Of a stretch of DNA of 64,000 nucleotides, positions 1 to 8,086 are shown one piece after another. The translations under genes and the position numbers were made by a program. Each line of letters opens with the position of its first letter. Positions within the stretch are counted from its first letter, which is position 1. Source of the stretch: Erysipelothrix urinaevulpis (GTDB lineage Bacteria; Bacillota_I; Bacilli_A; Erysipelotrichales; Erysipelotrichaceae); NCBI RefSeq assembly GCF_009828835.1, contig NZ_WTTB01000001.1, positions 248,001 to 312,000 on the forward strand, in the 5' to 3' direction. The notes beneath the pieces were generated by a model that was given only the letters and a program-made list of their open reading frames with translations, was not told where the DNA came from and did not search any database.

Positions 1-314
1 AAGGTAAAACTATTTTTGTTCCCATTCAAGATATTTATTATGCTGAGAGTATCGATTCAGTGTGTCATATTTACATTAAAAATTCTCTTGTTGCAACACA
101 ATTTACGTTAGAAGAACTGAGTCGAAAGTTGGAGAGTTATAATTTTTATCGATCCCATAGATCGTATTTAGTGAATCTTTTGTATGTGACGGAGATTCAG
201 CAATGGACTAAAAACAGTTATGTTATTTCTTTGGATAGTTTGGAGGATTTAACGATACCGTTGAGTAAACGGCGATATCAAGACTTTCTTTCACAGCTCC
301 ACTCAGCGTCATAA
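1..314 (+). CDS. LytTR-family DNA-binding regulator, 3' end only
   Basis: The reading frame is open from the first base of the window (codons begin at base 3), so the gene starts outside it; only about 104 residues are visible. They form a LytTR DNA-binding domain: a first strand ending in PIQDIYYAES, the central FTLEELSRKLE helix, and the FYRSHRSYLVNL segment typical of the family. LytTR proteins bind direct repeats upstream of their targets. An ABC transporter pair and a CPBP protease follow, an arrangement in which small LytTR regulators often control the transporter. Whether a receiver or membrane domain lies upstream cannot be seen. Confidence 0.85.
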   Translation, partial: GKTIFVPIQDIYYAESIDSVCHIYIKNSLVATQFTLEELSRKLESYNFYRSHRSYLVNLLYVTEIQQWTKNSYVISLDSLEDLTIPLSKRRYQDFLSQLHSAS

Positions 315-339
315 GGGTGCCACTGAGATAAAAATAGAA

Positions 340-380
340 TAATTGGGCCTTGATCTGACGTCGTTGGGCCTTTTTTTATT
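340..380 (+). terminator. weak candidate terminator after the LytTR gene
   Basis: Two copies of TGGGCCT about 15 bases apart are followed by a run of seven T. Because GGCC is self-complementary the copies can pair into a short stem (four G-C pairs plus flanking G-U pairs). The stem is weak, so termination is only plausible. Confidence 0.35.
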
Positions 381-434
381 ACTTTTTATAATCTTTGGTG
401 TATAGTTTGATTGTTCGTGAAACAGGAGGAAAGT

Positions 435-1289
435 ATGAAAGAAATATTAAAATTAAAGAATGCTTCAGTTAAATTTAAAGAAACACTCGCTTTAAATGAC
501 TTATCATTTTCGGTCTACGATAATGAAATATTTGGCTTCTTAGGACCCAGTGGCGCTGGGAAAACAACTGCCATTAAAGTTTTAACGAAGCAATTAAAAT
601 TAAATAATGGGAGTGCTTATTTATTTAATCAATCACTGGAGTCATTAGGTAATTCAGTGTATGACACCTTAGGGATTATGACTGATTCAAACGACATTTA
701 CGAGGGTTTATCCGTTTTAGAAAATTTAAACTTATTTGCTGATTTGAGAAATGTTGACCGTAACCAAGTCGAATTGTTGTTGAGACAAGTTGGACTGTGG
801 GAAGATCGAAGTAAATTAGCCAAGAAGTTATCGAAGGGAATGCGTCAACGTCTCATTTTATCAACGGCGCTTATTCATAAACCCAAGATATTGTTCTTAG
901 ATGAGCCAACAGCGGCATTGGATCCCAAGACAACGTTGGAAATTCATACCATTCTACGAAATTTAAACCAAGAAGGGACGACTATTTTTCTTACCACTCA
1001 TTCAATGGATGAGGCAGAAAAATTATGCGATCGCATTGCCTTTTTAGACCAAGGTGAAATTATGGAAATTGGTAGTAAAGATGAATTAAAATTAAAATAT
1101 GCACAAAATAAAATTAATGTGGTTTATGCATCGGGAACAAGGAAATTGTACGAAAAAAGTAATGATGGATTGGCACAGATTTTAAATGATGGTAAAGACG
1201 ATGACATCTTAACAATTCATTCGGTTGAACCCTCGTTAGAGGATATTTTCTTAGATGTCACAGGGAGGTCTGATTATGAACTTGCGTAA
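435..1289 (+). CDS. ABC transporter ATP-binding protein (ABC-2 / DrrA type)
   Basis: ATPase of an ABC-2 type transporter, about 284 residues. Visible motifs are Walker A GPSGAGKTT, signature LSKGMRQR, Walker B ILFLDEPTAALDP and the H-loop TTHSMDEAE. A C-terminal extension of about 70 residues is typical of DrrA/CcmA-like ATPases. The start at 435 is chosen because AGGAGGA lies just upstream; an in-frame TTG at 411 has no such site. The gene overlaps the permease gene by 14 bases, so the two are translationally coupled. Together they would export or flip a peptide, lipid or drug; the substrate is not visible. The preceding LytTR regulator is the likely controller. Confidence 0.9.
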   Translation: MKEILKLKNASVKFKETLALNDLSFSVYDNEIFGFLGPSGAGKTTAIKVLTKQLKLNNGSAYLFNQSLESLGNSVYDTLGIMTDSNDIYEGLSVLENLNLFADLRNVDRNQVELLLRQVGLWEDRSKLAKKLSKGMRQRLILSTALIHKPKILFLDEPTAALDPKTTLEIHTILRNLNQEGTTIFLTTHSMDEAEKLCDRIAFLDQGEIMEIGSKDELKLKYAQNKINVVYASGTRKLYEKSNDGLAQILNDGKDDDILTIHSVEPSLEDIFLDVTGRSDYELA

Positions 1290-1998
1290 ATGGAAAGCAC
1301 TAATTAAGAAAGATTTTAAACTAACCCTAAATAATAAAAGTATATTTTTTGTTTTTATTATGCCGGTATTGTTTGCGGTTATCTACAAATACTTGTTGGT
1401 TGAAGGAAGTAACGATCCTCATGTAAAAGAGATGGTGTTATCACTCGTAACGATGCTAGGGTTTGGTGTTATTGGTGCTTCATCAATGGCTATTACGATT
1501 GCGGAAGAAAAAGAAAAGAAAACACTTCGATCGTTAATGCTTTCAGACGTATCAGGTTTAGAGTTTGTGATTAGTAAGCTGGTTGTCATGGTCATTTTAT
1601 TTATGATCTCGATGATTGCTTGTTATGTAATTTTAGGAGCCGCGATTTCTGGTTTACCACTTTATTTGTTGAATGTTTTAATGACAACTCTAGCCCTTTT
1701 GTTATTTAGTTCTGTGATTGGTATTTTGTCACCAACTCAACAAACAGCAGGCTTATTGGGGATGCCTGTGATGTTTCTATCAATGCTGCCAATTTTTGCA
1801 ATGATGTCTGGTGAGGAGTTTATGATAACAATCATGAAATTCATTCCAACGGGACCGATTATGTTTTTTATGAATCCTGGTCTTCTTGAGCAGTTTGATT
1901 ATTCATTGTTTATTGGTTATTTAACCATCACTTTATGGATTGTTATTGGCTTAGCTGTCTTTGGCTATTTCTATCATAAAAAAGGCTTTGATAATTAG
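1276..1998 (+). CDS. ABC-2 type transporter permease
   Basis: Integral membrane subunit of about 240 residues with about six hydrophobic segments. The first (IFFVFIMPVLFAVIYKYLLV) is followed by an extracellular stretch and further helices, as in ABC-2 permeases. Start 1276 is preferred over the upstream ATG at 1255 because AGGGAGG sits seven bases before it. The coding sequence overlaps the end of the ATPase gene, and the stop codon lies inside the stem of the following terminator. The motif EEKEKKTLRSLMLSDVSG resembles the cytoplasmic coupling region of bacteriocin/multidrug ABC-2 permeases. Substrate unknown. Confidence 0.85.
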   Translation: MNLRKWKALIKKDFKLTLNNKSIFFVFIMPVLFAVIYKYLLVEGSNDPHVKEMVLSLVTMLGFGVIGASSMAITIAEEKEKKTLRSLMLSDVSGLEFVISKLVVMVILFMISMIACYVILGAAISGLPLYLLNVLMTTLALLLFSSVIGILSPTQQTAGLLGMPVMFLSMLPIFAMMSGEEFMITIMKFIPTGPIMFFMNPGLLEQFDYSLFIGYLTITLWIVIGLAVFGYFYHKKGFDN

Positions 1999-2022
1999 TT
2001 GAGATTCATCTCAACTTTTTTT
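1997..2022 (+). terminator. intrinsic terminator after the ABC permease
   Basis: AGTTGAGAT and ATCTCAACT form an almost loop-free hairpin followed by seven T. It overlaps the permease stop codon. It also argues against starting the next gene at the in-frame TTG at 1999, which lies inside the stem. Confidence 0.85.
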
Positions 2023-2058
2023 ATGGTAAACTTGAAGAAGAATGAAAGGCAGGAACTG

Positions 2059-2778
2059 ATGAAAAAAAGAGACTTAATATTAATAATTATAATATCAGGC
2101 ATTTCAGGATTTATGTTAGTTTACCAACAAATAAACACGTTGCCACCCTCAATGTTAGACGTTGCGATTGCACAATTAGGATCTTTAGAAATGTTGCTGT
2201 TTGTCGGTGTAATTCAAATTATAGTGATGACGTTGATAGCTTATGGTGTTGGGAGTGTTCTCGCTCCAAAGACAAATTTAAAGGTTTCGTTCGTTTTTGA
2301 ACGGGATGTATTTATTAAAGTTATCATCATGAGTTGTGTCGTAGCACTTCTAAATACTGGATTAGAATGGTTTGTTTTTCAACCATACCTTGGTGAACTT
2401 CAACCCTATCAGTTCTCATGGACATTCTTTATTGCAAGTTTATTATACGGTGGTATCATCGAAGAAATACTACTGAGATTTGGTGTTTTAACACTCATTG
2501 TGTGGTTGACCCAAAAGATATTAAGAAGTGATCATGTTGGAACCTATATCTTTGCAGTTGTAATATCATCCTTGATTTTTGCATTAGGGCATCTTCCTGC
2601 AGCGTCCGTGATATTTGGCTTAAGTCTAATCATTGTGATCCGAATTCTACTCTTGAATTTTGTACCGGGACTCTTATTTGGTTGGCTTTATTGGAAATAT
2701 GGTCTGTGTTATTCAATGCTTAGTCATGTCTTGGTTCATGTTTTTACTCAAATTATATTCTTACCCATATTATTTTAA
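2059..2778 (+). CDS. CPBP-family intramembrane metalloprotease
   Basis: About 239 residues, multi-pass. The three CPBP (CAAX protease/Abi) signatures are present in order: EExxxR (EEILLR), FxxxH (FALGH) and a C-terminal SHxxxH (SHVLVH). In bacteria these proteases are linked to bacteriocin self-immunity or peptide processing. The start at 2059 is supported by AGGCAGGA upstream and because the alternative TTG lies inside a terminator. The gene stands between two terminators but follows the ABC-2 pair directly; a role in maturing or resisting the ABC substrate is inference. Confidence 0.88.
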   Translation: MKKRDLILIIIISGISGFMLVYQQINTLPPSMLDVAIAQLGSLEMLLFVGVIQIIVMTLIAYGVGSVLAPKTNLKVSFVFERDVFIKVIIMSCVVALLNTGLEWFVFQPYLGELQPYQFSWTFFIASLLYGGIIEEILLRFGVLTLIVWLTQKILRSDHVGTYIFAVVISSLIFALGHLPAASVIFGLSLIIVIRILLLNFVPGLLFGWLYWKYGLCYSMLSHVLVHVFTQIIFLPILF

Positions 2779-2780
2779 TA

Positions 2781-2810
2781 AAAGTACGTTTAATCAAAAA
2801 CGTACTTTTT
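2781..2810 (+). terminator. strong intrinsic terminator
   Basis: AAAGTACGTTT and AAACGTACTTT form an 11-bp stem with a short loop and a T tail, directly after the CPBP protease. Confidence 0.92.
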
Positions 2811-2974
2811 ATGTGGAATGAACTTTAATGGATGACCATCGTAGACCTTCTAATTGTCTTACGTTAAAATAAAAGATACAAATGTTAAAGAGTCTAGTCA
2901 GGTTCCTTAGTTGATGGTAAGCCTTCATACTGTAACCGGTTTAATCTTTGATATTATACAAGTGAGGTGAGTTT

Positions 2975-4849
2975 ATGGTTTCGCAAAGAATCCTAGAATT
3001 ACTAAAAATGAACATTGGTGAAGACCGTTACTTAACCAGTGTTGAATTAAGCAAAGAGCTGAATGTCAGCCCTAAAACAATTCTTAACAGAATTGCTCAA
3101 TTAAATTCAACTTTACCGCTAAACACTGCAGAGATTAAAGGAATTCCCGGTAAAGGATTTGAGTTATTGATTCAAAATCAGCATAAATTTGATTTGTTTA
3201 TGAATCAATTCAACAAAGAACATGAATTATTGAGTAATCGTGATGTAAGGCTTGATGAAATTGTTTCGTTAGTTTTGGATGAATCAGAGCTTATTAACAC
3301 GGATCGATTAGAACGTGAATTGTTTATTTCAAGGTCTCAAGTGTTCAGTGATTTAAAAATTCTACGAAAGCAACTTGAGTCTTATGACATTACCTTAGAG
3401 AATACTCGTCATGAAGGAATCAAGTTTGCAGGCCATGAAAATAATATTCGTAAGTTTATTGTTGATTACACTAACGATGGTTCGAATGGTTCAAAACTCA
3501 TCTTAGAAAAACAAGTCATCATGATTAATAGAATTGTTATCCGTTTTTTTCAACGGTTAAATATTGAAGTTGCGGATTTCATTTTGGATAATTTAATTAA
3601 CCATATTATTGTCATGGTACACCGTATAAATACAAATAATATTCTTGACTTAGAATCAATGAAGAGTGATGATGATTCTTTACTTTATCATTATGCTCAA
3701 GCTCTATACAAAGATTTAGAAAGTGTGATAGGGCCAAGGGTTTATGAAAGTGAAGTTCGTTATTTGATGATTCATTTGTCAGGGAAAATATTTATTCCAA
3801 GTCTTGAGAAAAATGCAGTGGCAATGCATGCTGAGAATCTTGTGGATGGAATGTTGGAACGAGTAAACGATGAGCGAAGTGTTGATTTGACTCGAAATCA
3901 AAATTTACGTGTATTGCTGGTTCATCATACAATTCCTTTGGTTCATCGTTTAGAGCATAACTTGTCAATGAGAAACGAGTTGTTAAGCGATATTAAATCG
4001 AAATTTATTGCTGCTTATGATTTAGCGAATGTCGCAAGTCAAGTGATCAATGAATACTATGAAATTGTCTTAGATGAAAATGAAATCGGTTACTATGCCT
4101 TGCATTTTCAAGTTGCTATTTCAAAAAAACTAAGTAAAAAAGATACGTTTGATATCTTGATTGTGTGTTCATCAGGTAAAGGGACTTCTCAGTTATTAAA
4201 ACATCAATTCCTATCAGAATTTGAAAACTTTATCAATACCGTTGAAACAACGAGTTTAAATGCAATGGATCAATTAGATTTGAAAAAATATGATTATATC
4301 TTTAGTACAATTCCAATTCGAAATCAAGGTGTCTTTGTCATCCCACATTTTCTGGATGAACGTTCCATAGGAACAATTAATGCGGTATTTAAAGACGAGA
4401 CATATGGACTCATTGATATTCTTGATTATTTCCCTGAGTCACTATTCTTATCACTTGTGAAGGCAAGCAGTAAGGAAGAAATCATGGAACGAATGGTTGG
4501 AAAAATCAAAGAAGTGAAGGATGTTCCGACTAACTTCATGGAAGAAGTGTTAAATCGTGAAGCTATCTCGAGTACAGACTTAATGGATGGTGTGGCATTT
4601 CCACATCCTAACACGCCACTTACAGATGATACGTTTGTGAGTGTATGTATTCTAGAAACACCTGTTCAATGGGGAAAACATAAAGTCGATGTTGTTTTTA
4701 TGGCTTCAATTGAAAAAGGTGACATGAAGGATTTACAACGGTTTTATCGGGTTATGTCTAAACTAATTACGAACAAAAAGTATTTAGAGAAACTTGTAAA
4801 AAATCCAAGTTATGAAAATTTTAAAGAGATTATTTTACAAATAGATTAG
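2975..4849 (+). CDS. PRD-containing transcriptional regulator with EIIB and EIIA modules (LicR/MtlR type)
   Basis: 624-residue multidomain PTS-controlled regulator. In order: an N-terminal winged HTH (about 1-60), a second Mga-like HTH (about 85-160), two PRD domains (about 185-390) with their conserved histidines, a GAT/Lac-type EIIB-like domain with the likely phosphorylated Cys near 398 (VCSSGKGTS), and a fructose/mannitol-type EIIA domain with the active His near 544 (AFPHPNT). Such proteins activate their PTS operon when phosphorylation by HPr and the cognate EIIB signals substrate. The ribosome binding site GAGGTGAG precedes the ATG. It heads the PTS operon and is separated from the EIIA gene by eight bases, so it is probably its local activator. 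Confidence 0.93.
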   Translation: MVSQRILELLKMNIGEDRYLTSVELSKELNVSPKTILNRIAQLNSTLPLNTAEIKGIPGKGFELLIQNQHKFDLFMNQFNKEHELLSNRDVRLDEIVSLVLDESELINTDRLERELFISRSQVFSDLKILRKQLESYDITLENTRHEGIKFAGHENNIRKFIVDYTNDGSNGSKLILEKQVIMINRIVIRFFQRLNIEVADFILDNLINHIIVMVHRINTNNILDLESMKSDDDSLLYHYAQALYKDLESVIGPRVYESEVRYLMIHLSGKIFIPSLEKNAVAMHAENLVDGMLERVNDERSVDLTRNQNLRVLLVHHTIPLVHRLEHNLSMRNELLSDIKSKFIAAYDLANVASQVINEYYEIVLDENEIGYYALHFQVAISKKLSKKDTFDILIVCSSGKGTSQLLKHQFLSEFENFINTVETTSLNAMDQLDLKKYDYIFSTIPIRNQGVFVIPHFLDERSIGTINAVFKDETYGLIDILDYFPESLFLSLVKASSKEEIMERMVGKIKEVKDVPTNFMEEVLNREAISSTDLMDGVAFPHPNTPLTDDTFVSVCILETPVQWGKHKVDVVFMASIEKGDMKDLQRFYRVMSKLITNKKYLEKLVKNPSYENFKEIILQID

Positions 4850-4857
4850 AGGTTATT

Positions 4858-5181
4858 ATGAATGATTATTCCGCAAGTTTTAAGATAATTCTTCACGCAG
4901 GAAATTCTAAGAGTAAAGCAAGAGAAGCAATTAAACTTGGGAGAACAAAAGAATTTGAAGAAGCTGATCGGCTTTTAAAACAAGCTCGTTTAGAATTGAA
5001 TCAAGCACATCAAATGCAAACTGAGATTATACAAAATGAAATAAAGGAATCACAGACGTCAATTAATATGTTGATGGTTCATGCACAAGATCATGTGTCG
5101 AGTGCAGAAGTCGTTTTGGATATGGCACTGGAAATGAATGAAATCCGAAAGGAATTATCATTAATTAAGGAGGCTTTATAA
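4858..5181 (+). CDS. PTS Lac-family (lactose/cellobiose) EIIA
   Basis: 107 residues, the normal length for a Lac-family EIIA. The three-helix pattern is visible: HAGNSKSKAREAIKLG, then EEADRLLKQARLELNQAHQMQTE, then MLMVHAQDHV, which contains the phosphorylated His (family motif VHAQDHLM). The protein passes phosphate from HPr to EIIB in the cytoplasm. The gene follows the regulator closely and its stop overlaps the next ATG by one base (TAATG), so it is coupled to the first EIIB gene. Confidence 0.93.
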   Translation: MNDYSASFKIILHAGNSKSKAREAIKLGRTKEFEEADRLLKQARLELNQAHQMQTEIIQNEIKESQTSINMLMVHAQDHVSSAEVVLDMALEMNEIRKELSLIKEAL

Positions 5182-5483
5182 TGAATATATTATTAGTATG
5201 CGCAGGTGGAATGTCGACAAGTATCTTAGCTATGCATATGCAAGAGTATGCAGACAAACAAGATTTAGGGTACAAAATATGGGCAACAGATTATTCAACA
5301 ATTAAAAGACATCGAAAGGATTTAGATGTTATTTTAGTGGGACCACAAGTTGCTAATTATATATCAGAAGTAAGGCGAATTGCCTTGGAAGGGACCAAAG
5401 TTGCAGTTATTAATGAAACTGCCTATGGCATGATGGATGGGGCTTTTATTGTTGAACAAATTCGAAGAGGTGAAATTGAATGA
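5181..5483 (+). CDS. PTS Lac-family EIIB (first copy)
   Basis: 100 residues; the N-terminal LLVCAGGMSTSILAM is the P-loop-like active-site motif of Lac-family EIIB, with the phosphocysteine at position 7. The C-terminal half carries the DVILVGPQVAN and YGMMDG motifs of the family. It overlaps the EIIA gene by one base and the phosphatase-like gene by four (ATGA). A second, divergent EIIB lies after the EIIC gene at 7784. Confidence 0.93.
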   Translation: MNILLVCAGGMSTSILAMHMQEYADKQDLGYKIWATDYSTIKRHRKDLDVILVGPQVANYISEVRRIALEGTKVAVINETAYGMMDGAFIVEQIRRGEIE

Positions 5484-6514
5484 TTACAATAACTGAGTTA
5501 GAATCAAGTGTTAAATTTAACATTGAAGAAGATGCGTTAATCAAAGTTTATGTTGGTTCTTTACCAACCGCTTCACTCGATGATAAACATTATTTAGGGA
5601 CAATAAGTAAGGATAATAATGAATTAGAGAAACTGCATGATACGACGAGAAATTACTATGTTTTAGTCTTTAAAGATGGTCAAAAACAGCTTGTTGCTAA
5701 TCGCTACATCAATTTAGATGGAACCCATAACCTACGTGATTATGGTGGTTATCCAACAAAAGATGGAAAGCATGTTAAGTGGGGCGTTCTTTTTAGAGGT
5801 GATCAATTGTCTGATTTAAGTGATGATGATATTGAACGTCTTGTTGACATGGAACTGCGAACCATTGTGGATTTTAGAAGTGACTTAGAAGCACGTAATT
5901 TTCCTAATAAATTAATTCCAAATACAAAAACGTACTCACTTGACCCCAATGCAACGACAGCACAGCTTGCTGCTGGATCTGTTGATGTTCAAGAAAAGAA
6001 AAACATGAGTACGATTGATTTATTGAAAGCAGGAACGTTTGATCCAAGTATTTATGGCAATCCAGAAGAGAATATGCTCCATGAATATAAAAAATTCTCT
6101 ACATCAAAAGAAGCAATAGAAGCATACCAAAGCTATATCAGCTTGTTTTTAAAGGACGATACTTTGCCACTGCTTCAACACTGTCGTGGTGGAAAAGACC
6201 GCACTGGATTTGGAGTAGCAATTCTTCAACTTATCTTGGGAGTCGATGAAGAAAATATAATTCATGATTATGAATTATCAACGTACTATAAATCAGAGCG
6301 AAACAAACGCCAAATGAATCGATATCGTCAATACACAGATGATGAAGAAATATTAGAACTATTACATACAATGCAACTTTCAAAAGGGATTTATATGGAA
6401 GCGGCATTGAAACAAATTAAAGAAATATACGGTTCTTATGATAATTATTTTAAGGAAGCTTTAGCACTGAGTGATGAAGACCTTAATGCAATACGTCAAA
6501 GATTAACTGAATAG
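5480..6514 (+). CDS. tyrosine-phosphatase-family protein (CX5R) in the PTS operon
   Basis: 344 residues. The C-terminal two thirds match the bacterial tyrosine/lipid phosphatase family (Y_phosphatase3 type): NLRDYGGYPTKDGKHVKWG, the LFRGDQLS segment, and the active-site P-loop HCRGGKDRTG with catalytic Cys about 235 and Arg about 241. The first 90 or so residues form a separate, mostly beta-looking module before the phosphatase domain. There is no signal peptide, so it should act in the cytoplasm. It overlaps EIIB by four bases and precedes EIIC, so it is made with the transporter. The target could be a protein phosphotyrosine, a phospholipid or the imported sugar phosphate; the sequence alone does not decide. 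Confidence 0.85.
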   Translation: MITITELESSVKFNIEEDALIKVYVGSLPTASLDDKHYLGTISKDNNELEKLHDTTRNYYVLVFKDGQKQLVANRYINLDGTHNLRDYGGYPTKDGKHVKWGVLFRGDQLSDLSDDDIERLVDMELRTIVDFRSDLEARNFPNKLIPNTKTYSLDPNATTAQLAAGSVDVQEKKNMSTIDLLKAGTFDPSIYGNPEENMLHEYKKFSTSKEAIEAYQSYISLFLKDDTLPLLQHCRGGKDRTGFGVAILQLILGVDEENIIHDYELSTYYKSERNKRQMNRYRQYTDDEEILELLHTMQLSKGIYMEAALKQIKEIYGSYDNYFKEALALSDEDLNAIRQRLTE

Positions 6515-6523
6515 GAGAAAGAA

Positions 6524-7780
6524 ATGAAATTTCAAGAAAAATTAGATAAACTGAACCAGACAATGTCAAAGGTTCAAACAAATAAATATTTACAAGCATT
6601 ATCAGGGGGAATGATGTCACTCTTGCCAATCATGGTTATTGGCTCAATCAGTGCGTTGCTTAGTCAACTAAACATAGCACCCTATCAAGCATTTATCATG
6701 TCAACAGGAATTCATGCAGCATTAACGAAAATATTTACAGTAACCATGAATTTTATGGCATTATATGTTGTGTTCTTAATTGGTCATAAACTTGCGGAAT
6801 CATTTGATGAAGATGGTTTACTAGCAGGTATGATTAGTATTATGGCTTTTATGATTATCACACCGCTAACAACATTTGATAAATCAACAGCATTAGAGAT
6901 TACTTATTTAGGATCACGTGGTTTATTTGTTGGTATGATGAGTGCATTGATTGCTACTCGTATTTATGTGTTTGTGATTCAAAAAAATATCACGATTAAA
7001 ATGCCAAACACCGTTCCACCTGTTGTAAGTAAGACATTTACAGCATTAATTCCCGCAATCTTTGTTGCAATAGTCTTTGGTATTATGAATGGATTATTCG
7101 CATTAACAAGTTATGGAAATGCTCATGCTGCACTTTTCGCAATCTTACAAGTGCCGTTACAATCAATGGGATCAAATATTTTCACAGTTGTTATTTTAGT
7201 CGCATTAATGGAAGTTCTATGGTTCTTTGGAATTCATGGAAGTAATGTTGTTAATCCGATTTTATTAACGGTCTTTTATTCAATGGATGTTGCTAACTTG
7301 GAAGCATTCCAAGCTGGAGCAACAGTCTTACCATATATCATCACAGTATCATTTATCCAAAATCAAAAAGGTCCACGTAACCTTGCATTGGCGATTATTT
7401 TATCTTTCAATACAAAGAGTCAACATTTAAAGAAAGTCGGTCGTTTAGGTTTAGTACCAGCATTCTTTGGAATTAGTGAACCATTGAAATTTGGTTTGCC
7501 AATGATTTTAAATCCAATTTTAGCGATTCCAATGATTCTAACACCAGTCGCAAGTGTCCTTCTTTCCTATGTCGCAATTGTTGTTGGTTTCTTACCTCAA
7601 CCCAATGGTGTTAGTGTTCCTTCTGGAACTCCAGAATTACTACGTCCATTATTTACTTCTGGTGTAAGAGGAGTTATCTTTGGTCTCTTCCTTCTTGTCG
7701 TTTGTATGGTGATTTATTGGCCATTTGTTCGTGCATTTGACAAACAAAAATTACGCGAAGAAGCAGCGTTAGAGGCTTAA
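6524..7780 (+). CDS. PTS Lac-family EIIC permease
   Basis: 418 residues with about ten membrane segments. It has the family signatures around FFGIHGSNVVNPI, the GISEPLKFGLP loop that contributes to the sugar site, and the MPNTVPPVVSKTFTALIPA stretch. It imports and, with EIIB, phosphorylates a sugar, most often a beta- or alpha-linked disaccharide. The ribosome binding site AGGAGAAAG precedes the ATG. It sits between the phosphatase-like gene and the second EIIB, four bases from the latter. Confidence 0.93.
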   Translation: MKFQEKLDKLNQTMSKVQTNKYLQALSGGMMSLLPIMVIGSISALLSQLNIAPYQAFIMSTGIHAALTKIFTVTMNFMALYVVFLIGHKLAESFDEDGLLAGMISIMAFMIITPLTTFDKSTALEITYLGSRGLFVGMMSALIATRIYVFVIQKNITIKMPNTVPPVVSKTFTALIPAIFVAIVFGIMNGLFALTSYGNAHAALFAILQVPLQSMGSNIFTVVILVALMEVLWFFGIHGSNVVNPILLTVFYSMDVANLEAFQAGATVLPYIITVSFIQNQKGPRNLALAIILSFNTKSQHLKKVGRLGLVPAFFGISEPLKFGLPMILNPILAIPMILTPVASVLLSYVAIVVGFLPQPNGVSVPSGTPELLRPLFTSGVRGVIFGLFLLVVCMVIYWPFVRAFDKQKLREEAALEA

Positions 7781-7783
7781 TCA

Positions 7784-8086
7784 ATGAAGATTACTTTAGT
7801 ATGTGCTGGTGGTATGTCAACAAGTATTCTTGTCCAAACCATGGTTTCATCAGCAAATAAACAAGCACTCAAATGTGAAATTCAAGCAGTCGCAATTAGT
7901 CGAGCAAAACAAGAAGCATCTGATTCAGATGTTATCTTGTGCGCTCCACAAGTTAAATTTCAAGAAGCGATGTTAAAAGAACAACTCCCTCATGTCACCA
8001 TTGCAACAATATCTATGATTGATTATGGCATGATGGATGGGGAAAGTGTTTTAAAACAGGCAGTCTCGTTGGTGGAAAATGCTTAG
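7784..8086 (+). CDS. PTS Lac-family EIIB (second copy)
   Basis: 100 residues, same length and active-site motif (LVCAGGMSTSILV, Cys 7) as the copy at 5181 but clearly divergent elsewhere. It keeps the YGMMDGE motif. It overlaps the following glycosidase gene by eight bases. Two EIIB genes for one EIIC in one operon could mean one dedicated to the transporter and the other to regulator control or to another EIIC. Confidence 0.93.
   Translation: MKITLVCAGGMSTSILVQTMVSSANKQALKCEIQAVAISRAKQEASDSDVILCAPQVKFQEAMLKEQLPHVTIATISMIDYGMMDGESVLKQAVSLVENA

Noticed and set aside
2811-2974. Riboswitch or antiterminator (RAT) element before the PRD regulator
   Set aside because: Only short repeats such as AACCGGTT are seen; no stable alternative terminator pair, and the regulator is the DNA-binding LicR/MtlR type.
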